A DNA stretch of 48,018 bases from Bacteroidota bacterium (GTDB lineage Bacteria > Bacteroidota > Ignavibacteria > Kapaibacteriales > UBA961), in assembly GCA_020852855.1 (NCBI GenBank), contig JADZAA010000015.1, positions 1 to 48,018 on the forward strand, in the 5' to 3' direction. A program made the translations under genes and the position numbers. Below the pieces are notes generated by a model that did no database searches, was not told where the DNA came from, and was given only the letters and a program-made list of their open reading frames with translations. This document shows, in pieces, positions 24,967 to 35,004 of the stretch (positions are counted from its first letter, which is position 1; each line of letters opens with the position of its first letter).

Positions 24967-27708
24967 ATGAAACTGTTCGTCTTTGTTTTGTCGGTGATTT
25001 TTATGGTTGCGCACATTTTTGCGCAAAATATAACAACGCTGGTTCCACCGCCGAAAACCGCATATTCTTACGGCGAATTACCGCCGTTTTCTCTTTCTTC
25101 GCAGACGCAACTGATTCTGCCCGATAGTGTTTCGCCGGAAATACTTCGCGCCGCCGATTATTTACAGCGTGAAATTTTGCTTAGAGCAGGAATTTCTATT
25201 GAGCGAAAATCGCTTGCCGCATATATTAATTCCGTACCGCCCGTGCAGTTTCCGGCCATTGTATTGGTGCCGTCCGATAATGCATTTTATACCGTTTTCC
25301 GAAAAAAAACTCTGAATAGTATTGAAACCGTACCTTCAGTGCAAGGCGGATACATTGCTGATATACGTTCTCGCGAAGCCGTAATAATGTTTAATGATTA
25401 CGACGGTGCGTTCAATGCGGTTGCAACTGTATTGCAATTGCTCGACAAAAATGCCAAAATACTGCCCGCTTGCCATGTATGGGACGCACCCGATTACCCG
25501 ATTCGTTGGATGTTTTCTCAACATAACCTGCTGTCGGATAACAATATATCCAAACTTGCCGCGATTGTCGACACGATGATAAAATATAAAATGAACGGCA
25601 TACAACAGAGTGATTACAAGTATAATATAATCGATAGAATGACTGCAAAGTACTTTGCCAATGTAGATTCGCTTAAGCGTTTATGCACTGCACGAAATTT
25701 GGATATAATCCCGAGTGTGTGCAATATCGGATGGTCGGACGGCATCTTGCAACATAATGTAAATCTTGCGGAGGGAGTGGAGGCGCGGAGCGAATATATT
25801 GTTTCCGGCGATACGGCGCGACTGATTACCGACGCAAACGTATCATTGCCCGAAGGAGGTTTCGAGAATGTAAATGCACAAGGAAAATTCCCGGGCTGGG
25901 GATTCTATGACGATTGTTTCAAGCAGGATAAAACAACATTTCACACAGGTAAGGCAAGTGCGCATGCTACTGATGTGCGAACGTCCAATGCTGCGGGTAA
26001 TGCACGTTTCTCCCGAACGGTGAATTGTGCGCCTCACGGATATTACGTTATGAGTGCGTGGATTAAAACTCTGAACTTGCAGGGAGGCAGCTTTCAACTT
26101 TTAGCAATAGGCAAAGATGCAAAAGGCGCGTCGCACACACTTACTTTTACGGCATTGGATATTCCGCCTACGACTAACGGCTGGTTGCGCATAGAAACAA
26201 GTTTTAATACATTGGAGTCTGCAAGCGTATCTTTGTATTGCGGCGTGTGGGGTGTTAATGGCGGCGAATTTTGGATTGATGATTTTGAAATAAGGCCGGC
26301 CGGATTGACCAATATTTTACGAAGAAGCGGCGCACCTTTAAGTATTTACAAAAAAGCAACGGGTTTCCGATATTTGGAAAACATAGATTTTGCCCCTGTT
26401 TTCGATACGATAGCCGCGAAAAGTAACGGAACGTTCGGGCCGTATCATACGCCGCCTGCGTTACGCTGTTTGCCCGGCGGCTGGTTACGCAACGGCGACA
26501 CGATTCTCGTTTCGTATTTCCATCCTTTTACGGCTGTTAGCAATAATCAGGGCAATGGCAGCGTTATGGTGTGTCCGTCGGAGGATACGCTTTACAATAT
26601 TCTCGGTGACCAAATTTCGCGTGTGAATAATTTATACAAACCGGAAAACTTTTTCCTGAGCCACGATGAAATACGCAATTTGAATCGCGATTCATCCTGC
26701 TTGAGGCGTAAAATTTCTCCGGCGGCCATATTGGCCGATAATGTGCGTAAATGCGATTCGATTATAGCGTCCGTCGCGTCGTCGTCGCGGCGCTTTGTGT
26801 GGAGCGATATGTTCGATTCGCTGCATAATGCCGTTAATAATTACTATCTGATAAACGGTGATTTAACCGGTATTTGGCTCGATATACCGAAAACTCTTAC
26901 CATTGTAAATTGGAACGGCGGAAAAAAGGAAAAAAGCATGAATTTCTTTGCCCGTCAAGGTTTCAGGCAGATTACTTCGCCATATTACGACGCAGGTACG
27001 TCGGCTGCTATTCGCTCGTGGAGGCTGGCGCAAGAAGGAATTGAAAATATTGACGGAATGATGTACACTACATGGGAAGCGGATTATTCACAACTTCGCG
27101 CTTTCGGTTATTATGCTTGGGGCGCGGGGCCGTATATTATGCATCGCCCGCTTGATTCCGCAGCTCTCGGTAAATCGTCTGCTTCGCTTATTGCCAATAT
27201 TGCTTCCGACCCGTTCGACGCGGCCGACAGCATTATATCTGCTGCTATGATAATACATGAAGCAAGTGATTTGCGGCCGAGACGAATTGCAATGCAACGC
27301 GGTACACAGCAGAATTTATGGACTGCCGCCGCAGATTTAAGCAATGAGGATTGGATTCGTTATTCGATTGAAGCGACTAATAAACAAGGGCTTACACGTC
27401 AAACTCCGCACTATGAAATACGACGTGAATCCGCGTCGGCCGCAGAAGAAGCTTTTGAACCGATTCTGCTGAATATTTGGCCGAATCCTACTCTTGGAAC
27501 GGCAAATTGTGCATTTACCGCTGTTGGCGCGTGGAGCATTAATTTGACCGATGCCATAGGAAAAACAACCGTTGCTGCGACAGGATATGCTTATTTTCCC
27601 CAAACTCTGCATATTCCAATTTCCACGGCAACACTTCCAAGCGGCGCATACAGACTGACTGTTACGATTAAAGACCGAATAGAAGGTACAACTTTAATAA
27701 AGCGATAA
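24967..27708 (+). CDS. Secreted GH20-like beta-N-acetylhexosaminidase with CBM-like insert and T9SS sorting domain
   Basis: The product is about 913 aa from ATG 24967. A start at 24952 is in frame but would precede the signal peptide MKLFVFVLSVIFMVAHIFAQ. Residues of about 25-165 resemble the GH20b domain that precedes the catalytic barrel (LRAADYLQREILLRAG, EAVIMFNDYDGAFNAVATVL). The barrel starts at DYPIRWMFSQHN and includes FFLSHDEIRNLNRDSS, a plausible catalytic His-Asp-Glu segment. An inserted beta-sandwich (about 285-440, GGFENVNAQGKFPGW to GGEFWIDDFEIRPA) looks like a carbohydrate-binding module. The C-terminal 75 residues (ILLNIWPNPTLGTANC, LPSGAYRLTV, LIKR end) are a type A T9SS sorting domain, so the enzyme should reach the cell surface. 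Substrate unknown. Confidence 0.75.
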   Translation: MKLFVFVLSVIFMVAHIFAQNITTLVPPPKTAYSYGELPPFSLSSQTQLILPDSVSPEILRAADYLQREILLRAGISIERKSLAAYINSVPPVQFPAIVLVPSDNAFYTVFRKKTLNSIETVPSVQGGYIADIRSREAVIMFNDYDGAFNAVATVLQLLDKNAKILPACHVWDAPDYPIRWMFSQHNLLSDNNISKLAAIVDTMIKYKMNGIQQSDYKYNIIDRMTAKYFANVDSLKRLCTARNLDIIPSVCNIGWSDGILQHNVNLAEGVEARSEYIVSGDTARLITDANVSLPEGGFENVNAQGKFPGWGFYDDCFKQDKTTFHTGKASAHATDVRTSNAAGNARFSRTVNCAPHGYYVMSAWIKTLNLQGGSFQLLAIGKDAKGASHTLTFTALDIPPTTNGWLRIETSFNTLESASVSLYCGVWGVNGGEFWIDDFEIRPAGLTNILRRSGAPLSIYKKATGFRYLENIDFAPVFDTIAAKSNGTFGPYHTPPALRCLPGGWLRNGDTILVSYFHPFTAVSNNQGNGSVMVCPSEDTLYNILGDQISRVNNLYKPENFFLSHDEIRNLNRDSSCLRRKISPAAILADNVRKCDSIIASVASSSRRFVWSDMFDSLHNAVNNYYLINGDLTGIWLDIPKTLTIVNWNGGKKEKSMNFFARQGFRQITSPYYDAGTSAAIRSWRLAQEGIENIDGMMYTTWEADYSQLRAFGYYAWGAGPYIMHRPLDSAALGKSSASLIANIASDPFDAADSIISAAMIIHEASDLRPRRIAMQRGTQQNLWTAAADLSNEDWIRYSIEATNKQGLTRQTPHYEIRRESASAAEEAFEPILLNIWPNPTLGTANCAFTAVGAWSINLTDAIGKTTVAATGYAYFPQTLHIPISTATLPSGAYRLTVTIKDRIEGTTLIKR

Positions 27709-27769
27709 ATAGTCGTTAAGTTTCCGTTGAATTTCGCTGGTAATTTTGCAGAAACTCACTTTCAAAAAA

Positions 27770-28609
27770 TTATCGGAATAATGCGGATTGCCTTGTTTCT
27801 TTGGGTGTTATTGATTCTAAGTAATTGGAAATAAAGAGCTCTTTGCCTATTTGATTTCCATTTGGGGTTACGTTCCTCATACCGTAAGTCAAATCCCAAG
27901 CGAAAATGCGGGCAAAAGAAAACAGTCCGCGAATGTACGGACTGTCATCGTAGGTTACGAGCCATTTATGCGGACACCGGCGCATAACGTCTGCAAATCT
28001 TTCATGGTCAAATCCGGCGTGAAGAGAGCCGTTTTTTCCGTAAAGCCTTGATTTCTCTGCGGAATAATACGGTGGGTCAAGAAAAACAGCCACATCATTG
28101 CCCGGTGCAAGCGCAACGTCGGCATAATCAAGATTTGTTATGGCAGTTCCGCGCAACGCAACGCTTGCCGCGAGAAGTCGTTCTATCGAGCTGTCGGTAA
28201 AACGCCCGCGGAACGCTTGTTCGGAATAGCCGCCGCTTTCGGTTGTGCCGGAAAAAGTTATGCGATTAAATATAAAAAACGCTGCCGCTTTTTCTATACC
28301 GCCGAAATCCGGCATATTTTCGGAGAGAAAAGTATACAATAACCGGCCGTCGGAAAATTTATCGCGCCATACGCGAATTAAGTCTACAACGCCGCCGATA
28401 TCGTCGCGGACGTGTAGCCAGCAAGCATAGAGTTCGGGATATAAATCGTTAATCCAATAAGCCTTGTGCGGAAAAACGGATTTCAGTCCGAAAAATACCG
28501 AACCGCCGCCAATGAACGGTTCGCGATATTCCGTAAAATCCGGTAAAAGCTCGATAATTCGTTTAGCGGCACGACTTTTACCGCCCGGATAACGCAAAGG
28601 GCTTTTCAT
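27770..28609 (-). CDS. DNA adenine methyltransferase, D12/Dam class
   Basis: The 279-aa protein transfers methyl from SAM to N6 of adenine in DNA. The N-terminal SAM motif is LRYPGGKSRAAKRIIELLP with EPFIGGGSVFFG. The catalytic motif is VAVFLDPPYYSAEKSRLYG (DPPY). FNRITFSGTTESGGY and KWLVTYDDSPYIRGLF match the D12 class that includes Dam and phage T4 Dam. No restriction gene is adjacent, so it is an orphan methylase or phage-derived. Its start codon overlaps the stop of the upstream 752-aa gene by the ATGA arrangement (28606-28609), implying coupled translation with a surface protein, an odd pairing. Target site unknown. Confidence 0.93.
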   Translation of the reverse strand: MKSPLRYPGGKSRAAKRIIELLPDFTEYREPFIGGGSVFFGLKSVFPHKAYWINDLYPELYACWLHVRDDIGGVVDLIRVWRDKFSDGRLLYTFLSENMPDFGGIEKAAAFFIFNRITFSGTTESGGYSEQAFRGRFTDSSIERLLAASVALRGTAITNLDYADVALAPGNDVAVFLDPPYYSAEKSRLYGKNGSLHAGFDHERFADVMRRCPHKWLVTYDDSPYIRGLFSFARIFAWDLTYGMRNVTPNGNQIGKELFISNYLESITPKETRQSALFR

Positions 28610-30864
28610 CGTACTACGATGACGGGAAATAATTTACGATAAATACCGGCTCGCATCTCCACGAAATATAAACCGGGAGCGCAACTGTCGGTCGAGTATT
28701 CGGCGTAATGCATACCTTCGCCGAATGTACCGCGTGCTAAAACGGCCTCTTCCATACCTACCGAATTGTAAAGAATTATGGAAGTTTCAATCGGAAAGGC
28801 AGTTCCAAAGGCAAATTCCAACCGGCCGGATGCAGGATTCTCGCCGATTTGTACAAAGCGAAATATACCTTTCATTCCTAAAATCGCACGATATGCCGCA
28901 CCGCATGAAGAGTCCGTACCGTAACTTCCGTTTTGCATGGAAATATATGCAGCCGAATCACATACTTCTGTTCCTGCTTTCGGATATGCAAGGGTAAGTA
29001 AAGTTGGCAACGGCGCACCGAGATATGTTGAAAACTCGGCTTTAATCAAAGTATCTTTGTTAAACAATCCTCCGTTTGCGTCGCGCAAAGTAAAGCCTAT
29101 TGCGCCGCGAGTCAAGTCGTCTATCAATAACGAGGCAGATTCGGAAGATGTTCCGTTTTTGTCAAAGCCCGTAAAATCAAGCAACGTTGTATCGTAAATC
29201 AGTACGGCAGAAAAACTTGTTGCGTATCGTGCTGTTGCGGCGGCAGTTATTGACGCAGATACTTTGCGCCCCGCGGCCGAAACGATATTGGGCAATGAAA
29301 TATGCAACTCTTGCGTAACAGCCGCGCCAATCAGCACGAAAGAGCGAAAATTCTTCCCGTCCGGCTCGTTTGTAGTTATGGTCATTGCCGAGGAAAACGC
29401 ACCGGCGGTCTGCGGAAAGAATTCAATTTCTATAATCGTACTGTCGGCCGGTAAAATATCGCGCTTCGAATCGCCTAAAACACGAAAAGGCGGGCGTGTC
29501 TTGTCAAAAGTTAAAGTCAGCGTCGAGTTTCCGATATTACGTGCTATGAATCGCCGAACAGATGCCGAAGGGCATAAATTGTCTGCCGGCATAATAAATT
29601 GACCGAAATTTATGGTGTCGCGTATTTCGGATCCGAGAGCAAGTTCCGGTTCGACTGCACGCCCGCGAACAAACCAAGTTATTTTCGAGGCAGCGTCCGG
29701 TGCAGTAGGAATGCGCGAGCGAATATCGCTTGCAACGGTAAATGTAGCCGTAAATGCGCCGCGACGTTCGGGTTGGAAGCGTACAATTGCGCTGTCAAAT
29801 CCTCCGACGGGCAAGCGTTGTGCAACATTAAAAGCACGTTCCAAAGAAAAATAGTCGGTTTGTCCGCCAAGCGTACCGCCGTTGAAACCGAAAGCAAGAT
29901 TGCCTTTATTCTCGATAACGATGTTTATTTGTGCTTCTTCGCCAATGTTTATATCGCCCGCATCTATAGTATCGCCGCGTATTGTTACTGGATTAGGACG
30001 GCCGGAAGTTCTATTGCTCAGTATAATTTCCTGCTGTATGCCAAAGCCGCGCAGAATCAGTTGTGCCGAGTCTGCATGCCCGTTAATATTCGGCGAATAG
30101 TCCAAAGCCAAGCGCGCACTATCGGCACCGCGCGAGGCGGGGCGATAGCGAATAGTCCATGGCTGATGCGAATCGCCGGGCATTCTTACAGTATCGAGCG
30201 GAGTTGTTACCGAAAATCCGCTTAAACCTATAACCGGAGAAAGCGGCGTAATTCTATTACCGAATACGGTAATTGAATTATCCGACACATTTTTGAGCAT
30301 CCATTCCGTTCTTACGTTTTCCGCACCCAAATAAACCGAATCAAAGTTGATTTCCGTTTTCTTTGAGGCAAGATAATCCTTTGTTTTCCAGGCTATTAAA
30401 GTAAATGTATCGGGCTTTTTGAACGGTATATCGGCATCAATTCTGTCGGCCAAGCCGACAACCATGCGCCCGATTTTGAAGCCGAGTGCGTAGTCGAGTT
30501 TTGATGTGTCGGGATTGGAAGTGAATATCAGGCGGAACGTGTCTTTTCTTTTTGCCGTTGTTACCTGAAATTCGAGCGGTGTTTCATTGGTAAATTCTAA
30601 ATGCCGGAAATCGCTCGGCGCATTGGAGTAGCGTTCGATAGAGAAAAACGGAACTACTTTTTTGGGAATATATATTGTTGTGTTGCCGGTATTTTCAACG
30701 TAAAATTCAGCGCGAAGCGGTTTGCCGAAAAGAGTAATATCGAAATCTAACGTATCGCGGTATTTATTTGCCGCATCGAGATAAGTCTTGCCGTCGGGCT
30801 GCGCCGCAGTCCGAAAAGTGCCTGCAAAGCAAGCACATATTGCAAGAATGAGAATAATTCGCAT
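28606..30864 (-). CDS. Secreted ASH/choice-of-anchor and cohesin-like protein with T9SS sorting domain
   Basis: This 752-aa protein has a signal peptide (MRIILILAICACFAGTFRTAA). It carries several Ig-like ASH (ASPM/SPD-2/Hydin) domains, seen as repeated xxxxIENKGNLxxGF and RNIGNSTLTLTFDKTRPPF units at about 160-500. A cohesin-like beta-sandwich lies near 515-640 (VSAAGRKVSASITAAA, VLIYDTTLLDFTGF). The last about 80 residues (GENPASGRLEFAFGT, IILYNSVGMEEAVL, APGLYFVEMRAG) form a type A T9SS tail, so it is surface-exposed or secreted. Function is unknown. It is cotranscribed with the downstream adenine methylase and separated from nuoN by a terminator 14 bp before its start. Confidence 0.85.
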   Translation of the reverse strand: MRIILILAICACFAGTFRTAAQPDGKTYLDAANKYRDTLDFDITLFGKPLRAEFYVENTGNTTIYIPKKVVPFFSIERYSNAPSDFRHLEFTNETPLEFQVTTAKRKDTFRLIFTSNPDTSKLDYALGFKIGRMVVGLADRIDADIPFKKPDTFTLIAWKTKDYLASKKTEINFDSVYLGAENVRTEWMLKNVSDNSITVFGNRITPLSPVIGLSGFSVTTPLDTVRMPGDSHQPWTIRYRPASRGADSARLALDYSPNINGHADSAQLILRGFGIQQEIILSNRTSGRPNPVTIRGDTIDAGDINIGEEAQINIVIENKGNLAFGFNGGTLGGQTDYFSLERAFNVAQRLPVGGFDSAIVRFQPERRGAFTATFTVASDIRSRIPTAPDAASKITWFVRGRAVEPELALGSEIRDTINFGQFIMPADNLCPSASVRRFIARNIGNSTLTLTFDKTRPPFRVLGDSKRDILPADSTIIEIEFFPQTAGAFSSAMTITTNEPDGKNFRSFVLIGAAVTQELHISLPNIVSAAGRKVSASITAAATARYATSFSAVLIYDTTLLDFTGFDKNGTSSESASLLIDDLTRGAIGFTLRDANGGLFNKDTLIKAEFSTYLGAPLPTLLTLAYPKAGTEVCDSAAYISMQNGSYGTDSSCGAAYRAILGMKGIFRFVQIGENPASGRLEFAFGTAFPIETSIILYNSVGMEEAVLARGTFGEGMHYAEYSTDSCAPGLYFVEMRAGIYRKLFPVIVVR

Positions 30865-30877
30865 ACGAAAAAAAAGA

Positions 30878-30913
30878 AAAAGGCGGCATATTCATACAGA
30901 ACAACCGCCTTTT
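30878..30913 (-). terminator. Intrinsic terminator of nuoN
   Basis: AAAAGGCGG (30878-30886) and CCGCCTTTT (30905-30913) form a 9-bp stem with an 18-nt loop. On the minus strand it is followed by a pyrimidine/T-rich tract. It lies about 60 bp after the nuoN stop and just upstream of the next start at 30864. Confidence 0.8.
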
Positions 30914-30970
30914 CGGCAAAAAGTTAAACGCACGTGTCGAGTGAAAATGCAAATGACTGTGCTTTTGCGC

Positions 30971-32416
30971 CTAAAACAGCGATTTTGCTATTTTATCTAT
31001 AAACTGAGGAATTACGCCAAGTATAATCACGCCGGCGGCAGAGATAACAAGCGAAATTCCGGCAAGTCCGGGCCGAGAATCTTGTTCCTGCACGTCGGAT
31101 TCACGGAAATACATTGCAACTATAAGGCCGATATAGAAATACACCGAAATAACGGAAGAAATTACGGCGATTATCGTAAGCCAAGTATAGCCTGATTCTA
31201 TTGCGGCGGTAAACAGATAGTATTTGCCGAAAAATCCCGCGAACGGAGGGATGCCCGTAAGCGAAAGCATAAAAACAGACATTAACGCCGCCATTACGGG
31301 ATGTTTTTTGGCAAGTCCTGCATAGTCTTCTAAATTTTGATAGCGTTCTTCGCTTCCGCGTTCAAGTGCCGAAATCAGGATAAACGCACCTATTTGCATA
31401 AACATATAGGCGGTTACGTAGAATACAATACCGCTTGCACCGCGTACCGAGCCGGCCGCCAGCCCCATCATCATATATCCGGCATGCGCCACCGACGAAT
31501 AAGCCAACATTCGCTTGATATTTTTCTGTACTACCGCGCTAATATTTCCCACGAGCATAGTTGCCGCCGATAAAACAGCCAAAAGCATACCGATTTTTGC
31601 AGCTACGGGCGACGAAGATTCCGGTGTTAAAACAGCCAATATCGGTATAAACGCGCTGAATGCGGCTGCTTTTCCGGCTGTACTCATAAACGCGGTAACG
31701 ATGGTTGGCGCACCCTGATACACATCGGGTGCCCATTGATGAAACGGAAATATGGCGGATTTAAAGCTCAATCCTATGATAAGCAATCCCATGCCGAGAA
31801 GTAATATCATCGGAAATCGTGCGCCCGTTTCGCCTTGAACGGCCTGATAAATTTCATTGTAACCGAGCGCACCGGCGGATCCGTAAATAAGAGCCATTCC
31901 GTACACTAAAAAGCCGGTTATGAATGCACCGAGCAGAAAATATTTGAGCGAGGCTTCTATCGAGAATCGCGAAGTCCGCAAATAGCCCGACAAAATATAG
32001 AACGATACCGACATAACCTCTATGCCGATAAAGAGCGTAAGCAGATTGTTGGAATGGGCAATAAGAAACATTCCGCATATCGAAAAAAGTATAAGCGAAT
32101 AGAACTCGCCGTGTTCGGTATTTGAAGCCAGCAGAAACGGACGTGCAGCAAGCAGAGTAAGTACTCCGCCCAAGCAAAACACAATATCGAAATACGCTCC
32201 GTATCCGCCGCAAGTTATCATATTGTTAAATGCCGTTGTTTTATCCGGCAAAAACATAGTGTAAATGGCGGCGGCCATTGCGGCCGTCAGTGAAAAAACG
32301 CTGAATCCGAATACGATGCGCGCACCGTCGCGTTTCATTGCGTCAAGTAGCATAACTAACGTTGCCAATGCAGAAAGCAAAGGAATCGGCGCGGAATTAA
32401 GAAAATCCTGAAGCAT
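30971..32416 (-). CDS. nuoN: NADH-quinone oxidoreductase subunit N
   Basis: The 481-aa polytopic protein has about 14 hydrophobic helices. It contains the antiporter-like signature of NuoL/M/N subunits: FFLGAFITGFLVYGMALIYG-type helices (here LKYFLLGAFITGFLVYGMAL), SFKSAIFPFHQWAPDVYQGA with the conserved lysine, PTIVTAFMSTAGKAAAFSAF, and NIKRMLAYSSVAHAGYMMMG. These are diagnostic for NuoN, which pumps protons in complex I. Adjacent nuo genes are absent: upstream is a divergent SDR gene, so NuoN is expressed alone from its own promoter. It has its own terminator downstream. Confidence 0.93.
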   Translation of the reverse strand: MLQDFLNSAPIPLLSALATLVMLLDAMKRDGARIVFGFSVFSLTAAMAAAIYTMFLPDKTTAFNNMITCGGYGAYFDIVFCLGGVLTLLAARPFLLASNTEHGEFYSLILFSICGMFLIAHSNNLLTLFIGIEVMSVSFYILSGYLRTSRFSIEASLKYFLLGAFITGFLVYGMALIYGSAGALGYNEIYQAVQGETGARFPMILLLGMGLLIIGLSFKSAIFPFHQWAPDVYQGAPTIVTAFMSTAGKAAAFSAFIPILAVLTPESSSPVAAKIGMLLAVLSAATMLVGNISAVVQKNIKRMLAYSSVAHAGYMMMGLAAGSVRGASGIVFYVTAYMFMQIGAFILISALERGSEERYQNLEDYAGLAKKHPVMAALMSVFMLSLTGIPPFAGFFGKYYLFTAAIESGYTWLTIIAVISSVISVYFYIGLIVAMYFRESDVQEQDSRPGLAGISLVISAAGVIILGVIPQFIDKIAKSLF

Positions 32417-32476
32417 AGCGGGCGCAAAAGATGAATGGGAAACACTCGTTTATGATTGCGTACTGCGTTCGCGCCG

Positions 32477-32509
32477 CAAAAATACGATTTTTCGCCGTGT
32501 CGTCGCAAA
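32477..32509 (-). promoter_or_regulatory. Bacteroidetes-type promoter of nuoN
   Basis: The minus strand reads TTTG (32509-32506), 21 nt, TATTTTTG (32484-32477). Both boxes match the Bacteroidetes consensus TTTG / TAnnTTTG exactly and the spacing is within the usual 17-23 nt. The predicted start gives a leader of about 50 nt before the nuoN ATG at 32416. Confidence 0.65.
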
Positions 32510-32513
32510 CCGC

Positions 32514-32561
32514 AACACAATTAGCGGCGGCTCGTAATCTTTAACACAATTAACGGCGGCT
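32514..32561. repeat. 19-bp direct repeat between the two divergent promoters
   Basis: AACACAATTAGCGGCGGCT (32514-32532) recurs as AACACAATTAACGGCGGCT (32543-32561), one mismatch, with a 29-bp period. The pair exactly fills the space between the nuoN -33 box (32506-32509) and the SDR -33 box (32565-32568). That placement suggests an operator for a dimeric or tandem-binding regulator of both genes. Confidence 0.85.
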
Positions 32562-32564
32562 TTC

Positions 32565-32595
32565 TTTGCCACCTTGTCGGCTATTCATAATTTTG
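32565..32595 (+). promoter_or_regulatory. Bacteroidetes-type promoter of the enoyl-reductase-like gene
   Basis: TTTG (32565-32568), 19 nt, TAATTTTG (32588-32595) match both halves of the Bacteroidetes promoter consensus. A second TAAATTTG at 32600-32607 has no -33 partner. The leader would be about 35 nt and includes an AAAAGGA SD at 32621-32627. Confidence 0.68.
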
Positions 32596-32636
32596 CGGAT
32601 AAATTTGGGTTTCGCATCCGAAAAGGACTTTTAATT

Positions 32637-33461
32637 ATGTTGGAATTTCGTGATTACGCGCTTATACTCGGTGCTTCGAGCGGCTTCGGGCAAGCTTGCG
32701 CTTATGCTTTGGCTGAGGGCGGCTTCAATATTATAGGCGTTCATTTAGACCGTGCCGCAACATTGCCTAAGGTTCAGGAAACTATCGAAGGTATTGAACA
32801 ACGCGGGGCAAAAGCAATTTTTTTCAATACGAACGCTGCCGATGCAGAACGCCGTGCCGAAGTAGTTGCCGCAATATCTTCGGAATTGGCCGCAAACAAA
32901 GGGGCATCGGTAAAAGTAATGCTTCATTCTCTTGCATTCGGAACATTGCTGCCGTTTATCGGCGAATCGCCGTTGCAATCGGCCACTCAAAAGCAAGTGG
33001 AAATGACGCTCGACGTTATGGCCAATACTCTTGTATATTGGACGCAGGCTCTTGTCTTTGACAATCTGCTGGGTGAGGGCAGTAGAATTTTTGCACTTAC
33101 AAGCGCTGGCAGCCGTCGCGTTCTTCCCACTTACGGAATTGTTTCCGCAGCTAAGGCCGCGCTCGAATCTTATGTAAGGCAACTGGCACTTGAGCTTGCA
33201 CCGCACGGAATTACCATCAATGCAATTTGTGCCGGAGTAACCGATACGCCGGCCCTGAGGCGTATCCCGGGCAACGATATTATTATGAAACACGCCCACA
33301 TGCGTAATCCGCACCACAGACTAACCATACCCGATGACGTTGCAAAAGTTCTTGCTCTGCTTGTTCGGCCGGAAGCCGCATGGATTACGGGCACTACAAT
33401 CAACGTGGACGGCGGTGAAGAGGCCGTTGATTTGACATGGTGGAAAAATCCCCGGGAATAA
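32637..33461 (+). CDS. Enoyl-ACP reductase-like SDR oxidoreductase (FabI/FabL type)
   Basis: The product is about 274 aa from ATG 32637, chosen because a good SD (AAAAGGA) lies 9 nt upstream. An upstream in-frame start at 32574 would lie inside the promoter. The Rossmann motif is ALILGASSGFGQ. The active site is YGIVSAAKAALESYVRQLAL, a Tyr-x6-Lys spacing typical of enoyl-ACP reductases FabI and FabL rather than the Tyr-x3-Lys of ordinary SDRs. ITINAICAGVTDTPALRRIP and WITGTTINVDGGEE also match. It probably reduces enoyl-ACP in fatty acid synthesis. Exact subfamily is unresolved. It lies 68 bp before the tyrosine phenol-lyase gene. Confidence 0.8.
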   Translation: MLEFRDYALILGASSGFGQACAYALAEGGFNIIGVHLDRAATLPKVQETIEGIEQRGAKAIFFNTNAADAERRAEVVAAISSELAANKGASVKVMLHSLAFGTLLPFIGESPLQSATQKQVEMTLDVMANTLVYWTQALVFDNLLGEGSRIFALTSAGSRRVLPTYGIVSAAKAALESYVRQLALELAPHGITINAICAGVTDTPALRRIPGNDIIMKHAHMRNPHHRLTIPDDVAKVLALLVRPEAAWITGTTINVDGGEEAVDLTWWKNPRE

Positions 33462-33484
33462 TGCGGTAAATACTCAGAGAATAA

Positions 33485-34918
<1,434 letters not shown>

Positions 34919-35004
34919 AGCAGACCGCGCCGTTTCTGTTTTGAAAACGCAAGCGCAAAAATATACAGGCTTTAATTTACAAATAAACGACAAAAATTCC
35001 TCTA

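Noticed and set aside
32600-32607. Second TAnnTTTG (TAAATTTG) upstream of the enoyl-reductase-like gene
   Set aside because: It lacks a TTTG at the -33 distance, whereas the TAATTTTG at 32588-32595 has one.
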